Below, one piece after another: positions 24,420 to 36,060 of a stretch of 64,000 bases of DNA. Position numbers and translations under genes: made by a program. Below the pieces are notes generated by a model. It worked only from the letters and a program-made list of their open reading frames with translations, had not been told where the DNA came from and searched no databases. How positions within the stretch are numbered: position 1 is the stretch's first letter; every line of letters begins with the position of its first letter. Origin of the DNA: Nymphaea colorata (Eukaryota; Streptophyta; Magnoliopsida; Nymphaeales; Nymphaeaceae); assembly GCF_008831285.2 (NCBI RefSeq), contig NC_045150.1:2990001-3054000 (forward strand), written 5' to 3'.

Positions 24420-24690
24420 AACATCTGAATCTGAATCTGACTTTTAAACTGAATCCAAACCCTATTATAGGCATATTTGAGTATAAGATTTTCATTTAAA
24501 ATAACATTTCATCTGAATTAGAATTCGATCAATATTTACTTAAATCTGAATATGAATCTGAATCCAATCAAATGTCATTCCTTATATCCAAATCTAATGT
24601 GAATCCGGATGTTAAATTTTTTTCCATATCCTTTTTTTTTAATGCAGTTCAACCTGTAGCCCGATCGGGTATGCTACCAACTTGACAAAT
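24420..24690 (+). repeat. Direct repeat, left copy (offset 588 bp)
   Basis: Nearly identical to 25008-25284. Both run from AACATCTGAATCTGAA to CTTGACAAAT and share the rare block CCGATCGGGTATGCTA. The intervening 24691-25007 is unique. Possible explanations are a local duplication with a later deletion, or two copies of one small element. Confidence 0.9.
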
Positions 24691-25007
24691 AGTGGATTTC
24701 TGAACGGAAGATTTCAGATCAGTATTACCTTGTTAAAACCATAGATTTGTGGTCCAAAGCTGCCGAAGAGGTCCGACCACGAACTATCTGATGGACTTTT
24801 ATGTGTTGCCTATATAGTGAGCTCGTGTTAACATCATAGAATTGTCAACGAATCGGATTCGAATTATATTATACATTTTGGTATATATACTTTTTAAGAT
24901 ATCTATATATTTGGGTTCAAATTTATATTTGAATTCCCATGAAGAAAAATTTATACCATATCTGAATCTGAAATCCGAACTCATAATCTGACTTCGAGTT
25001 TTAGATT

Positions 25008-25284
25008 AACATCTGAATCTGAATCCAACTTTTAAACTGAATCCAAACCCTATTACAGACATATTTGAGTACAAGATTTTCATTTAAAATAACATTTCAT
25101 CTGAATTAGAATCCGATCAATATTTACTTAAATCTGAATATGAATCTGAATCCAATCAAATGTCATTCATTATATCCAAATCTAATGTGAATCCTTAATC
25201 GGATGTTAAAATTTTTTCCATATCCTTTTTTTTCAATGCAGTTCAACCCGTAGCCCGATCGGGTATGCTACGAACTTGACAAAT
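25008..25284 (+). repeat. Direct repeat, right copy (offset 588 bp)
   Basis: Partner of 24420-24690, with only a few differences by eye, including a 4-5 bp insertion near 25195. Its right end abuts the start of duplicated unit copy A. Confidence 0.9.
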
Positions 25285-27050
25285 TATGCTAATTATAGAA
25301 TGACTGTACCTAAAGTTTCTGGTTTTGTGGCCCATCCATTGAGGGGAGTCCACCTTCGTCGGTAGCTCTTCTGATTACCACCACCGAACCGACAACAAAC
25401 ACTTCAAAAATTAAACTGCTAGCACAAAATAGTCTCTGATGGGTTGGGGGGTCTGTCTGATGGGCCTGGTTCGGTTCATATCCTTTTTTCTTTTTTGTTT
25501 TTTATTATTTTTATTTAATAATAATATAAATTTTATTATTAAAAATATATTTTATATTCAAAAAATTTATTTTATATTTAGAAAATATTTTTAATTTTAA
25601 TGGTGCTGAACCAGGTTTAGGTTATGGGCATGGGGCCGACCCAGGCCTGACCCTTATTCGGCTGGTTCGGCCCAATGCCCAAATCTAGTTATGTGCACAG
25701 CCATACCTTTAAAGTAAAGCCAACTGTACCCCCTTGCCCACTTGTATTGGACCCTTGCCTACTTGCGTTGGAGCCCAGCTCACTTTTATGAGTAGGTGTG
25801 ATGCACATGAGGCTATACACGATGCTAATGTGTATAAATGTGTACATGCCTATGACCAAGTTGATATGATTTGTTCTTTTCAATAACAAAGAAACCACTC
25901 TTGGAGTGGGAGACCTGAAAGTAAAGCTTGTATCACTAATATTCTTGTGGTGTGTATATATATATATATATAATCAAAGAGCTAATTGAAAGTAATGAAC
26001 TGAAGGAATATTTATATATATATAATCAAAGAGATAATTGAAAGTAATGAACTCAAGGAAGATAATTAGCAACGTAACTTGATCTGGTGATAAGGTGTTA
26101 TCGGTTAAAAAATGTTGCTCATGCATGTTGCCGCCACTTAAAAGAAAAACAGTAAGCAGCGTTGCAAATGAATTGTATACGTCAGATCACCTACCTATTG
26201 ATTGAACTCCTTAATTTACTCCAATAATAATTTCTTTTGGAAAGATTGTTCATATTTGGATTAAGCATGCCGTTCGATAATCAAACCCTAAGTCCCATAT
26301 ATAATCCAACTAAGATATATGACAAAGAGCATTAGGATCTGATAAGGATCCAACCCGATTATACGTAAATGTCAGACCCAAATTTGATTTTTAAAAAATA
26401 CTAGTCTGAATCGTAATCCGATCAATTGGAATGTAGTGGAGTTTGATATGACGCAAATCTAAACCTTTTACGCCCCCTGGTTATACAGACGTTAAGGCAT
26501 ATTCGTGAATATCAGTTTCACGTTTTCAATGACGGGGTATTTCTCATGTATTGATACGGGGAACTTGAAAAAAAAAAACCAAAAAATAAGATAATTTTTT
26601 AAAAATTATAAAAAAAAGTTAAAAATTAAGAAAAATAAAATAAATATAAAACTAATAAGACAACACGAAAAATAAGTATATAAGCAACCAATAAAAAATA
26701 AAAAAATAGAAAAAAGTTTTAGCATTAAAAAATAAAAAAGGAGGAAAAGCGTGAATTGTTTTGGCGCTTTTTTTTGTCGTTTTGTTTAGTTGAATTATTT
26801 TTTATGTCTTTAATGTGTTTTTCTCTAAAAAAAACGTGGCTTTAAAGGCAGGCAGAATGTGGGCTGAGTCTGTTGCCAAATTTGGTTTGAGGATTTTGGA
26901 TCCATCTATGCTGGGTGCGCCAGAATATAGATCCAATATGTTTAGCAACAAATCTTGTGATATGTATTAACCCATTTTGTCCTTCATTGTACAACCAATT
27001 CAAAACCACTTAAAGAAAAAAGAAAACAAAAGAAAAAAAAGGCCTATCAC
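25285..27050 (+). repeat. Duplicated intergenic unit, copy A, left part
   Basis: Matches copy B (40070-41730) in order and orientation. Shared blocks include the one ending GCTCTTCTGATTACCACCAC, then AGAAACCACTCTTGGAG/AGGAAACCACTCTTGGAG, then AACCAAACCCAAGTCC-like sequence, and TAGATCCAATATGTTTAGC. Copy A has an extra segment at about 25440-25690 with GGGCCGACCCAGGCC, probably a further small insertion. The unit resumes at 33294 after the Ty3/gypsy element. Confidence 0.85.
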
Positions 27051-27060
27051 CCCAACTTTT

Positions 27061-30000
27061 TGACCCTCAAAAAAAAATTTTTTTTTTTATAAACATAAAG
27101 CATTGAGGTGCGACTACACAACAGTTCAAAAAAAGATGGAGTTATGTCCTTTGAAACCATGGGGCAAACTTTTATTTTCAATTCATACAAAGTGTATGAC
27201 AAAAATGCCCCAAACCACAACTTTGATGCTTAACACAAATAAGACATCAAAAAGACGAAACCATGATGCGCCGGCACTACCAAAGACCCAAATCCTCCCC
27301 AGTAAGATGTGAGTGAAGCCATCTGATCAACCTATTGCCCCGGGTCAGCCAAAACCTGAAAAAGAAACAACTGAAGGCTTGGCCTCAAACCCTCTTAGGT
27401 AGGGCTCAAATCTAAGAACCATCATAAAAAAACAATTTATCGTCATGTCGTGTCAGGGCATAGGCACATCATTTGCCAAGAAAACCTCTAACATAGACTA
27501 CGACATGAAAAGGCCACTCAAGGGCCACAGAAACACAATCTCAATCACATGCAAGGCATGCTTAAACATTTCATTTCAGTCATAGCATTCACATGTCCAT
27601 CAATCACATACATTCGTTCGCACACATTTCATTCACATACATTCATTTTCATTAGCTTTACTGAATTGACAGTTCCTGTGGGTGCAAACACAAGCACGTG
27701 CACACCGCGGGCAGCCCATAGCCGAGAGACAACCCCCGTGATGGCCCAAAACAGTATGGATCCATTCATCCGCTGCAGCGGTAGAGTACTCATCCATAGA
27801 TATGTGAATTCCAAGGAGAGATACTCAGCCTTCCCTAGGACACCCAGGTTGGGAAGTCGGGAGCCCACGCTCCAAGCACAACACACAACAGTACCATGGG
27901 GCCTTGCACCGCCTGCGCTCCGAACAGGCGAGACCAGTGGCGAAAGCGGGACGTCTCCCAAATACAATGTCACAACTCACTGGCCTCTCATCTCTTATTC
28001 TTTCATTATTATCATTATAATTGCACAATCACAGAATGACCGGCTAACTCATGAGGTTGGTTCACTTAACGAGTGCACCCACACCACCAATTGCCTCCCC
28101 ACGAGGTCTACACATAACATTAACAGTCATAGCTAGCCGTCATACAATACGGGTACAACTACCCTCCAATTCCAATCAATTGCATTATTGCCCACGGCAA
28201 TACATATGCAACAAATCACAACATTCACATTCATAAAAATTCACATCTTATCAAACACATCAATTAGATCTTTCAAAACTTGGCCAAATCCCAGAGAGTA
28301 GTCTCAATCCGTGATGGCTCGTATCTGTTCTATGCAATTATCATTCTATGATGCTCTCTAATGCACAATCGGGATCGAGGAGACACTCGACTCGATACCC
28401 CACCTCATCTGTCCTAAGCAGTTATCAATTCTAGCATGCACATGCAAATGCGTAACAGTTTTCAAAACAAGCTTCTAATAGCTTTCCAACACAGAACTTG
28501 TCACATGACAAATCATTCCCAATCACACACATGAATCACACCTTTCAAAACTTAGCCAAACCACAGAGAGTAGTCTCGATCCGTGATTGGCTCATATCTG
28601 TCCTAGACAATTATTATTCTAAGATGCTTTCTAATGCATAATTGGGGTCGATGAGATATTCGACTCAATACCCCAGCTCATCTGTCCTAAGCAGTTATCA
28701 ATCCTAGCATGCACATGCAAATGCGTAACATTTTCAAAACATGCTTCTCATAGCCTTTCGAAACAAATCATATCATATATCCAACAATTTGCATATCAAA
28801 CAATTTGCATACATACACACATTCATTCACAAAACAATCCATCAATCACATCACAATCATAGGATCTCACGATCCTAGGAACACACATTCACACAATTGC
28901 TCAGGCAGGGATTTGCCTGAAATGCCGCCATACCTGTCGCGCGTCCACTAAACATCTCAAACTACGACCCACATTGCTCAAGGCCTACTTGACGTGCCCG
29001 GTATACCTGCAAACATAACAAAATGGTAAGTTCTCTACTCGTTTCGCTTACAATCGATACAAATCTGAAAATACCATCATCGAGGCATGTCTTCACCTCA
29101 AATGGGTGTCGACCCACGAAACTCTCCGAGAAGGGTCTCTTCCCCACCCTCGAGGTTGCCATCAATGATTAGAACTCAAACTAATATTCGACTTATCACA
29201 TGTGCGATTCTCACTTGTTTTCCTTAGTTGAGGCATCTTCCCCACCATTAAGATTCTCAACATACAATACAACGCATATGTACATCAATAAAAGCCTATT
29301 TCTCAAACTTGCTAAAACGGTTCTAAACCTTCACCACAACATCACAATCTCTACCATGCTTCCCTATTGCTTCGAGGATCAACACATCATGCTAGAAAAA
29401 AAACACTTATACATATAGATCCTCGTCCATCTCATAATGAGCATAAACTTCCCCAAATTAGCGACATCTCTAGCATGTCTTCTAAATCGTCAATTTTTAA
29501 TTCTAGCATGCTCAAACAATAATTATATGTACTCCAACAGAAAATTAACAACAATCTAAGCTCGATTAGGCCTTTCTCACCCCAATCTTAGAATTCAAAC
29601 TGTCGTAGTGCTCCCGGCAGCCACTTCAAGAGTTCGATTGAGCTCCAACGTCAACGATTAATTGCTGTCTCCACCACCAATGCATTCTAGTCGCTGGTAT
29701 GAGGGGAATGATGCATCCCCTAGCTGCAAATCCAATCCAACAGCCACCAAAAGTCAAAATCAACGGAAATGTGGTTTAAGAGAGGGGTCAGTCGTTAGAA
29801 GAAGCCCACGGTAGTTGTGTGGGAGGCTGAAAACAAGTGGGAGAGGGCGCTGACAGAAAGGAGAGACTGAGAGAGAGAGGTCGGACTAAAGGGGAGAGAC
29901 AAGAGACGGCAACAAAGGATAGGGAACATGCGGGTGAGAGCTGGTGGGAAGGGGAAGGAGACAGTGAGGTGCATAGACAGAGAGGGCGAGACAATGTGGG

Positions 30001-30343
30001 AGATGCGGAGAGAGGGGCATAGCATGGGAGAGACAGACAGAGAGGACGACAGTGGTGAGATTGGCAGAGGAGATGAAGGGAGAAAGAAGGGATAGGGAGA
30101 GGGAGACCGACGTCTTACTTGTGCAACGCTGTCGCCGTCGCCGCCGCCGTTGTCCTTCCTCCGCCGGCCCAATCATCGTTGCCGCCACAGTTCTGCCTTC
30201 CTCTTCTCACACGGTCGAGCCAAAGGAAGAAGACGTAGTGGAAGACGAGGGGGAAGAAGCCCCCGCGTCGGGCGCCTCATGCAAGTGGGTTCGGGTCTGG
30301 GCTTGGACCCGATCCGGCCCACCCAAGAATGCCGAATGTTACA
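27061..30343 (-). repeat. 3' LTR of the truncated chromovirus (about 3.3 kb)
   Basis: The inner edge is clear: on the minus strand TGTAACATTCGGCATTC begins at 30343, directly after the purine tract. The outer edge is less certain. A TG at 27061 is a candidate, and 27051 is where similarity to copy B stops. The LTR contains a 272-bp tandem duplication, a CA-rich part (27.5-28.9 kb) and a GA-rich part (29.8-30.1 kb). These give spurious open frames of 60-195 codons. Confidence 0.75.
28271..28814. repeat. 272-bp tandem duplication inside the LTR
   Basis: The two units start at 28271 and 28543 with TTTCAAAACTT. They share CACAGAGAGTAGTCTC/CCCAGAGAGTAGTCTC and CATGCACATGCAAATGCGTA. Only one LTR remains, so it cannot be told whether the parent element already had the duplication. 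Confidence 0.85.
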
Positions 30344-30358
30344 ACCTACCCTCCTTAA
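30344..30358 (-). other. Polypurine tract of the truncated chromovirus
   Basis: On the minus strand AAGGAGGGTAGGT lies immediately before the LTR start TGTAAC. It fixes the orientation and the inner LTR boundary. Confidence 0.85.
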
Positions 30359-30379
30359 ATAAAATTTCGTCCTCGAAAT

Positions 30380-33293
30380 TTAGATCATACCTCAATGCAA
30401 AAACAATTGTGGATATTTCTTTCACATCTCCTCATCGAGTTCCCATGTACTCTCCTTCAACTCATGGTGTTGCCATTTCACTTTCACTCTAGAAATCCTC
30501 TTTGTGCAAAGCACTTACCCTCTTTGATCCACAATTCGAATAGGCTTTTCTTCCATTGTCAAATCATCTTGCACCTGAATACCTTGAAAATTAATCACAT
30601 GCGCAGGATCTGGTACGTACTTTCGAAGCAGGGTAACATGGAAAACATCATGAACATGACTCAAATTAAGTGGTAGTGTCAATCTGTATGCCACCTCTCC
30701 AATCTTCTCTAAGATTTCGAAAGGTCCAATGAACCTCGGACTCAACTTTCAATTAACACCAAATCGAAAAACACCTTTAGTAAGTGAAATCTTCAAGAAC
30801 ACATGATCACCAACCTCAAAAGCCAACTCTCTACGTCGAATGTCGGCATAGTTTTCTATCTACTCTAAGCAGTCAACAATTTTTTCCTTATCAATTGCAC
30901 TTTTTTGGTGTAGTGTTATAATACAAATGGTTTTCAATCTTGCCATCGCCCAAATCGGTCCAACAAGCTGGCGATCTGCACGGCCTTCGATACAAAGTCT
31001 CAAAAGGTGAGATCTCAATACTAGAATGGTAACTGTTATTATACGCAAATTATGTCAATTTCACATGTTTGTCACATTCTCCTTTCCACTCTAAGAGACA
31101 TGCACGCAACATACCCTCTAAGGTTTGAATGGTCCTCTCAGATTGCCCATCAGTTTGGGGGTGAAACGTTGTGCTCAGCTTAAGCTTGGTACCCAATGCC
31201 TTTTGCAATTGCCCCCAAAACCTGGAGGTAAAACGTGGATTTCTATCCGCAATGATAGACTTTGGCACTCCCTACAATCTCATTATCTCGCCAATATGTA
31301 ACTCTGCGAGACTTTCTAAGGACTGACTGATTCTTATTGGCAGAAAATGAGCGGACTTCGTAAGTCGATCAACAATGGCATCATGTTGTATTCTGGTGTG
31401 AGGCAAACCAACCACAAAACCCATCGAATGTCTTCCCACTTCCACACTGGGATATCAATTCTCTGCAACAAGCCTCCTGGCCGTTGATGCTCTGCTTTGA
31501 CCCGCTGGCAAACTAAGCACTTTGCTACATATTCTGCAATTTCACGCTTCATTCTAGGCCACCAAAATTTTCTTTTCATATCCTGAAACATTTTTGTACT
31601 GCCAGGGTTTATAAAGAACTTAGATTTATGAGCTTCATCAAGCAACTAATGCTTCACTCCTTCATCTATAGGGACCCACATTCTGTGTCGAAACCGCAAT
31701 GAACTATCTTCATATTGATACCAGGAAGAATTTGTCTTCTTGCTTTCTTCCATGTTCATAGCAAAATCTGGATCTTTCTTTTGCTTCAATATAAGCTCTT
31801 CCATCGAAGGATGTCGTATCACTGCAGTCATCGTTGTTTTGTTCTCGTCACCAAGGTGAGGCTGTCAAGCTATCATACCTTGCAACAATGTCCAAGAACG
31901 AGTCAACATACTGCACATTGTTGCCTTAGCATGTCTGCTCAAAGCATCAGCCACCACATTCGCTTTTCCTGGATGATATGATATCTTGAAATCATAATCT
32001 CTTACGTATTCAATCCATCTTCTTTGCCTCAAGTTGAGATTCTTTTTAGAGAATATGTACTTCAATGATTTGTGGTCTGTAAACACCTCAAAAATTGTAC
32101 CATAGAGATAGTATCTCCACATCTACAATGCGAATACAACCGCTCCCAACTCCAAATCATGAGTGAGATAGTGTTGCTCATGTACCTTCAACTATCATGA
32201 TACATAAGCCACTACACGGCCATGTTGCATCAATACACATCCATAACTGATTCCCGATGCCTCGATGTACACCACAAATCCAGAATGATTCGATGGAAGC
32301 GTCAAAACAAGGGCGGTGGTAAGCTTGTCCTTCCAAGATTGGAAACTCTTTTCGCACTCTTCATTTCAAACAAACTTCACTCCTTTTCTTAATAGCTTAG
32401 TCATGGGCGTAGCTATTTTCAAAAAGTCTTGTATAAACCCGCAATGATATCTAGTCAATCCCAAAAAGCTTCTAACCTCAATTGCATTGCACGGCGTCTT
32501 TCAGCCCTGTACAGCCGACACCTTCGCCGGATCAACGAAAATTCCATTATTTGAGATCACATGACCAAGAAAGTTCACTTTCTCTAGCCAAAATTCACAT
32601 TTTGAGTATTTGGCATATAGCTTGTGCTTGCAAAAAAAAAACTCAACACACTCTTCAAGTGATCTCGGTGTTTTGCCTGACTATCTGAGTACACCAAAAT
32701 ATCGTCCACAAAAACAATCACAAACTGATCTAGGTAGTCTTGAAAAACTCGATTCATGAGGTCCATAAACGCTGAGGGAGCATTGGTCAACCCAAAAGGC
32801 ATTACCCTAAATTCATCGTGCCCACATCTAGTTCGAAAAACAGTCTTAGAAACATCTTCCTCCCGTATCAAAAGTTGATAATAACCTGTCCTCAGATTGA
32901 TCTTGGAGAATACCTTTGCATTCTCGAGTTGATCAATAAAACAAGTCTTCAATCCTAGGAAGCAGATACTTATTGTTGATGTGACTTGATTCAACATGTG
33001 GTAATCTATACACAAGCGCATTGTCTCATCCTTCTTCTTAACAAACAACACAGGTGCTCCCCAAGGTGACACACTAGGTCGAAAGAAGCTCTTATCTAAG
33101 AGCTCATGCAATTACTTCTTCAGTTCTTCCAACTTTGTCGATGCCATACGGTATGGTGTTTTAGAAATAGGAGTTGTCTTTGATAACAACTCTATCTTAA
33201 ATTTCACTTCTCGTGTTAGAGGCAAACTTGACAGTGCCTCAGGAAACACATCGGAGTACTCACTCACAACGGCAACATCTTGTAACCTCACTA
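30380..33293 (-). pseudogene. Ty3/gypsy pol remnant (RT, RNase H, integrase)
   Basis: Reading leftwards, RT spans about 33293-32584, with FVDDILVYS at 32686-32712. RNase H lies at about 32122-31865 ([11 protein letters not shown]) and ends in the linker [12 protein letters not shown]. The integrase zinc region (CLVCQRVKAEHQ) lies at about 31480-31530 and the integrase core at about 31645-31050. The core tail includes PRFTSRFWGQL and HPQTDGQSERT, with ADRNPRF where SDRDPRF is usual. A C-terminal module with FIGPFEILEKIGEVAYRL follows at about 30745-30515. A shortened chromodomain-like tail (WELDEEM) lies near 30420-30440. Frames are broken at many points, so the copy is inactive. Confidence 0.9.
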
Positions 33294-33440
33294 TGATATT
33301 AATATATAACATGAGAGAGAGAGAGAGAGAGAGATCTTTGGCTGAGCCATTTAGGTTGTGGATAGTTATTTTATTTATACACCTAAAAATAATAAAATAC
33401 CAACTAACACTAATTAAAATAAAAGTTAAGTGAAACTAGC
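33294..33440 (+). repeat. Duplicated intergenic unit, copy A, right part
   Basis: GATATTAATATATAACATG, a GA microsatellite and then TAATAAAATACCAACTAA-like sequence match copy B at about 41738-41900. There the same blocks directly follow the sequence matching 27050. This identifies 27051-33293 as an insertion. The 20-bp GA run lies at about 33314-33334. Confidence 0.85.
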
Positions 33441-33633
33441 GAGATTTATATAATTCCATTTCTGTGGTCAAGATGAGAGCCCTATATATAAGAAGAAGAA
33501 TGATCAGCGTCCAGGCTACCATCCTTTAAGTGTTTGACTGATTAAGAAATAATTAACATATATGAGAGACCGGAGTTAGCATCATTTGCAGTGGAAAAGA
33601 GAAGAGAAAGAGGCAGTTCATATTGGTCGAACG
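33441..33633. other. Spacer before the hAT element
   Basis: AT-rich with no gene. The last eight bases, GTCGAACG (33626-33633), are a candidate target duplication; the opposite flank is GGAGAATG, matching at five of eight positions. Confidence 0.5.
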
Positions 33634-33651
33634 TAGGGGTGCACAACGAGT

Positions 33652-33747
33652 CGAGCTCGAGTAGCTCGACTCGTAAGCGAGTTCGAGCTCGAGTAGCTCG
33701 ACTCGTAAGCGAGTTCGAGCTCGAGTAGCTCGACTCGTAAGCGAGTT
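33652..33747 (+). repeat. Three tandem 32-bp units at the left hAT end
   Basis: The units start at 33652, 33684 and 33716 and are essentially identical. Each begins CGAGCTCGAGTAGCTCGACT. Palindromic CGAGCTCG and AGCTCGA words suit repeated transposase binding sites in the subterminal region, though binding is inference. Confidence 0.95.
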
Positions 33748-33834
33748 CGAGCTGACGAGTTGACTCGTTTAACTAATCGAATTGAGTTCGAGTTCACTCA
33801 AGTGGACTCGTTAAAGCTCGACTCGGCTCGATTA

Positions 33835-34330
33835 CGGTTTCTTTTTTTTCGTTCTCCCTCTCTCCGACTCCGACTGTCCCTCTCTCGGTCTCTCCGACTT
33901 CTCCTTCTCTTCTCCCGTCGTCCGCCTGTGCTCTGCGCTCCTGCCGCCCTGCTTGTGCTATCAACTCTTCTTCTCCACCTATGCTCTGTGCTCCAGCCGC
34001 CCTGCGTCAGTGTGCTCTCCACTTCTCTAGTGACATCCAACTCAAAGGCTGCGCATCCTGCTCCGGCGGTGTCCCATTTCTCTGGCGTCAACCTGCTTCT
34101 CCGACGTCCTTCTCCTCCTTTGACGGTTCGACCAGCTTCTCTATTGTGGTTGTCCCAGTTCCAGGTGTGGCTCTGTCGTCCATCTCTCCCTCTCTCTCTC
34201 TTGTCTCTGTCTCCGTCTCTCTCTCTTTCTTTGTTGCTCTATCTATATCTAAACCCGCTTTTGATGGGGGATTTTGGTTTCTCTCGTGTCCCCTGTCGCC
34301 GTTCTGGTGACCTTCTGCTTTGATCAACAT
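33835..34330 (+). other. Pyrimidine-rich leader-like block inside the hAT
   Basis: A CT-rich stretch that opens a 187-codon plus-strand frame (33760-34323) starting in the subterminal repeat and very rich in L, S, P and R. No domain is recognisable. It resembles the 5' untranslated region of a plant gene, so it may be captured promoter or leader DNA. A protein product is not supported. Confidence 0.35.
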
Positions 34331-34721
34331 TGAGCTGTCTTTCAGGTACCTTCCTTCGAGCCCCTTCCTATCTCTCTCTTTCTCACATACACAAGTGCAT
34401 ATTACGCTGGTTTTTCTTTTACTATGCTTTTACTGTCTTTTCTTCTTCTTTTGTTTTTGCCTCTCTCTCTTTCTTTACATTTGTTTCCTATTTCATTTCC
34501 CTAATCGGTCTAACAGATGCCCTTTTGCCTCTATTATGTTCATTTCCCCCTTCTTATTTATTTCTGTAATATGTGCTAGTTTCTGTAATAAGTACTGAGT
34601 TTCTGGTTTTTTTTTTTTGTTCAATCTCGTTAAACCTGAATCTAGTTTTATTGTGTGCATCATCAGAAATCACCCTTTTAAGCCTTTGTGTTCTGTTTTT
34701 TTTTTAATCTCTTCTCATTTT

Positions 34722-35299
34722 CAGAATATTGTTTGATCTCAGTCTTTTCTTCTATTTCATTAAATCATCGATTTCAACACTTCACAATCCGCACAGTTTT
34801 CGAGCCATATGCGTTGACGTTAAAAAGAATCAAACAAGCTCTTTTAATGGAAAAGACATAATCACATTTAACGAGATTTATGACCTGAATAGATCAGTGC
34901 CTAAAAGCTTAGCTTAGTTAAGCAAGTTGACTTGGTCACTCAGTTCCCAACCTGGTCAAGAAAATGGAGGGTTTATTGAAGAATCAGGAATTGACAAGAC
35001 CCAACTGAGTCAAAATGACTTTACAATCCACTTTGTCTTCAAGCCCTATGCCTCGGCTGCTTTTATCTTTATCTATGCTGTTCCCTCTAAAACTGAGCCA
35101 TTTTCTCTGAGATTGCCTTCTTTGGATCTGAATATTGTTTATTCTCAGCCTTTCCTTCTGTTCCATTAAGTCTTGGATTTCAGCACTTCACAGTTCAACG
35201 TGGTTTTTAAAAATATAGCTGAGTCAACCAAGTTGATCTGGTGACTCCGTCCTCAACCTGATCAAGAAAATGGAAAAAACAGGAACTGACAAGACAGCG
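34722..35299 (+). repeat. Internal direct duplication in the hAT interior
   Basis: 34722-35002 and 35127-35299 share GAATATTGTTTAATCTC-like starts, then CTTCACA, then ACCTGGTCAAGAAAATGG/ACCTGATCAAGAAAATGG, and end GACAAGAC. Copy 1 has about 110 bp extra in the middle. No coding domain. It shows that the interior was rearranged. Confidence 0.75.
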
Positions 35300-36060
35300 T
35301 GTGTGTGATAAACAGGAACTGAGCCGATTCAGAACTTTCACTTGCTACCATTGTTAAGAAACTACTTTATTAATTGCTGCGCTAGGTGCTCTCATCAGAA
35401 GAAGACATGGAAATCTTCTTTCGTTCAAATCTGTGACCAAGGTTCATGCTTATTAAACTTAACGCCAAGCAATTTGAGGATCAGTAAGGCTTTTTTCACA
35501 TTTTCAGCTTGTTGGTAGATGAAAATGCCCTTTTTGCTTCTATGTTGTCCAAATGTTGGTGTGCTACTGCCAGAGAAAAGTGGGTGGGATCAACAGTTGC
35601 AAAAGTATGAATGCTCATGCTTGTTTTTGCTCATATAGAAGTTGATTTCTTGATGATTGGGCATGTGAATAAAATTTGGGTGGACACATGCTTTTCGTTT
35701 ATCTTCTTAACATGCATTCTACATACAAGTGCTTGAGCCAGCAGGCCCAGCATCCAGGGATTTCCTTTGGCACAGTTTTGGGTTTTTTGGCTGATGAAAT
35801 GCACTTTCTGTTCTCCAGTGTGGTAGGAGTGCTACCTTGCTATCATATTTAATGGATTTCTTCATAAAAATATCTGAGGTTCTGTATTGTCATTTTCCTT
35901 TGATACTTTTGTACTGAACTTCTATGTTTTCATGTCTCAACTATGCTGGTTCTACTTTTTAGGATGTGATGTTTGAGTGATGATTCTGCATGATTTGTAT
36001 TTCATACTTCTTTGATGCATGAATAATAGATTATTATCTGAAGTTGCCCTTTGTTCTCAG

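Larger units (their letters stand above)
27051..33293 (-). mobile_element. Truncated Ty3/gypsy chromovirus inserted in copy A
   Basis: The minus strand carries part of pol (reverse transcriptase, RNase H, integrase), then a purine tract and one long LTR. Gag, protease and the second LTR are missing. The right edge falls just upstream of the conserved VVSEYSDVFPE region of pol. At that point the flank returns to the sequence found uninterrupted in copy B, so the 5' half was lost by deletion. The integrase tail and the CGAGGACGAAATTTTATTTA block before the purine tract are typical of Tekay/Del-type chromoviruses; that clade assignment is from memory. Confidence 0.88.

Noticed and set aside
24420-25284. 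Two 270-bp repeats considered as LTRs of a small LTR element
   Set aside because: No TG...CA ends, no primer site next to the left copy and no 5-bp target duplication.
27549-28136. A 195-codon plus-strand frame
   Set aside because: Lies wholly inside the chromovirus LTR, antisense to the element, in CA-rich low-complexity DNA.
33760-34323. A 187-codon frame near the left end of the hAT element
   Set aside because: Starts in terminal repeat sequence and runs through a CT tract; Leu/Ser/Pro-rich composition only. Kept as a leader-like block, not a gene.
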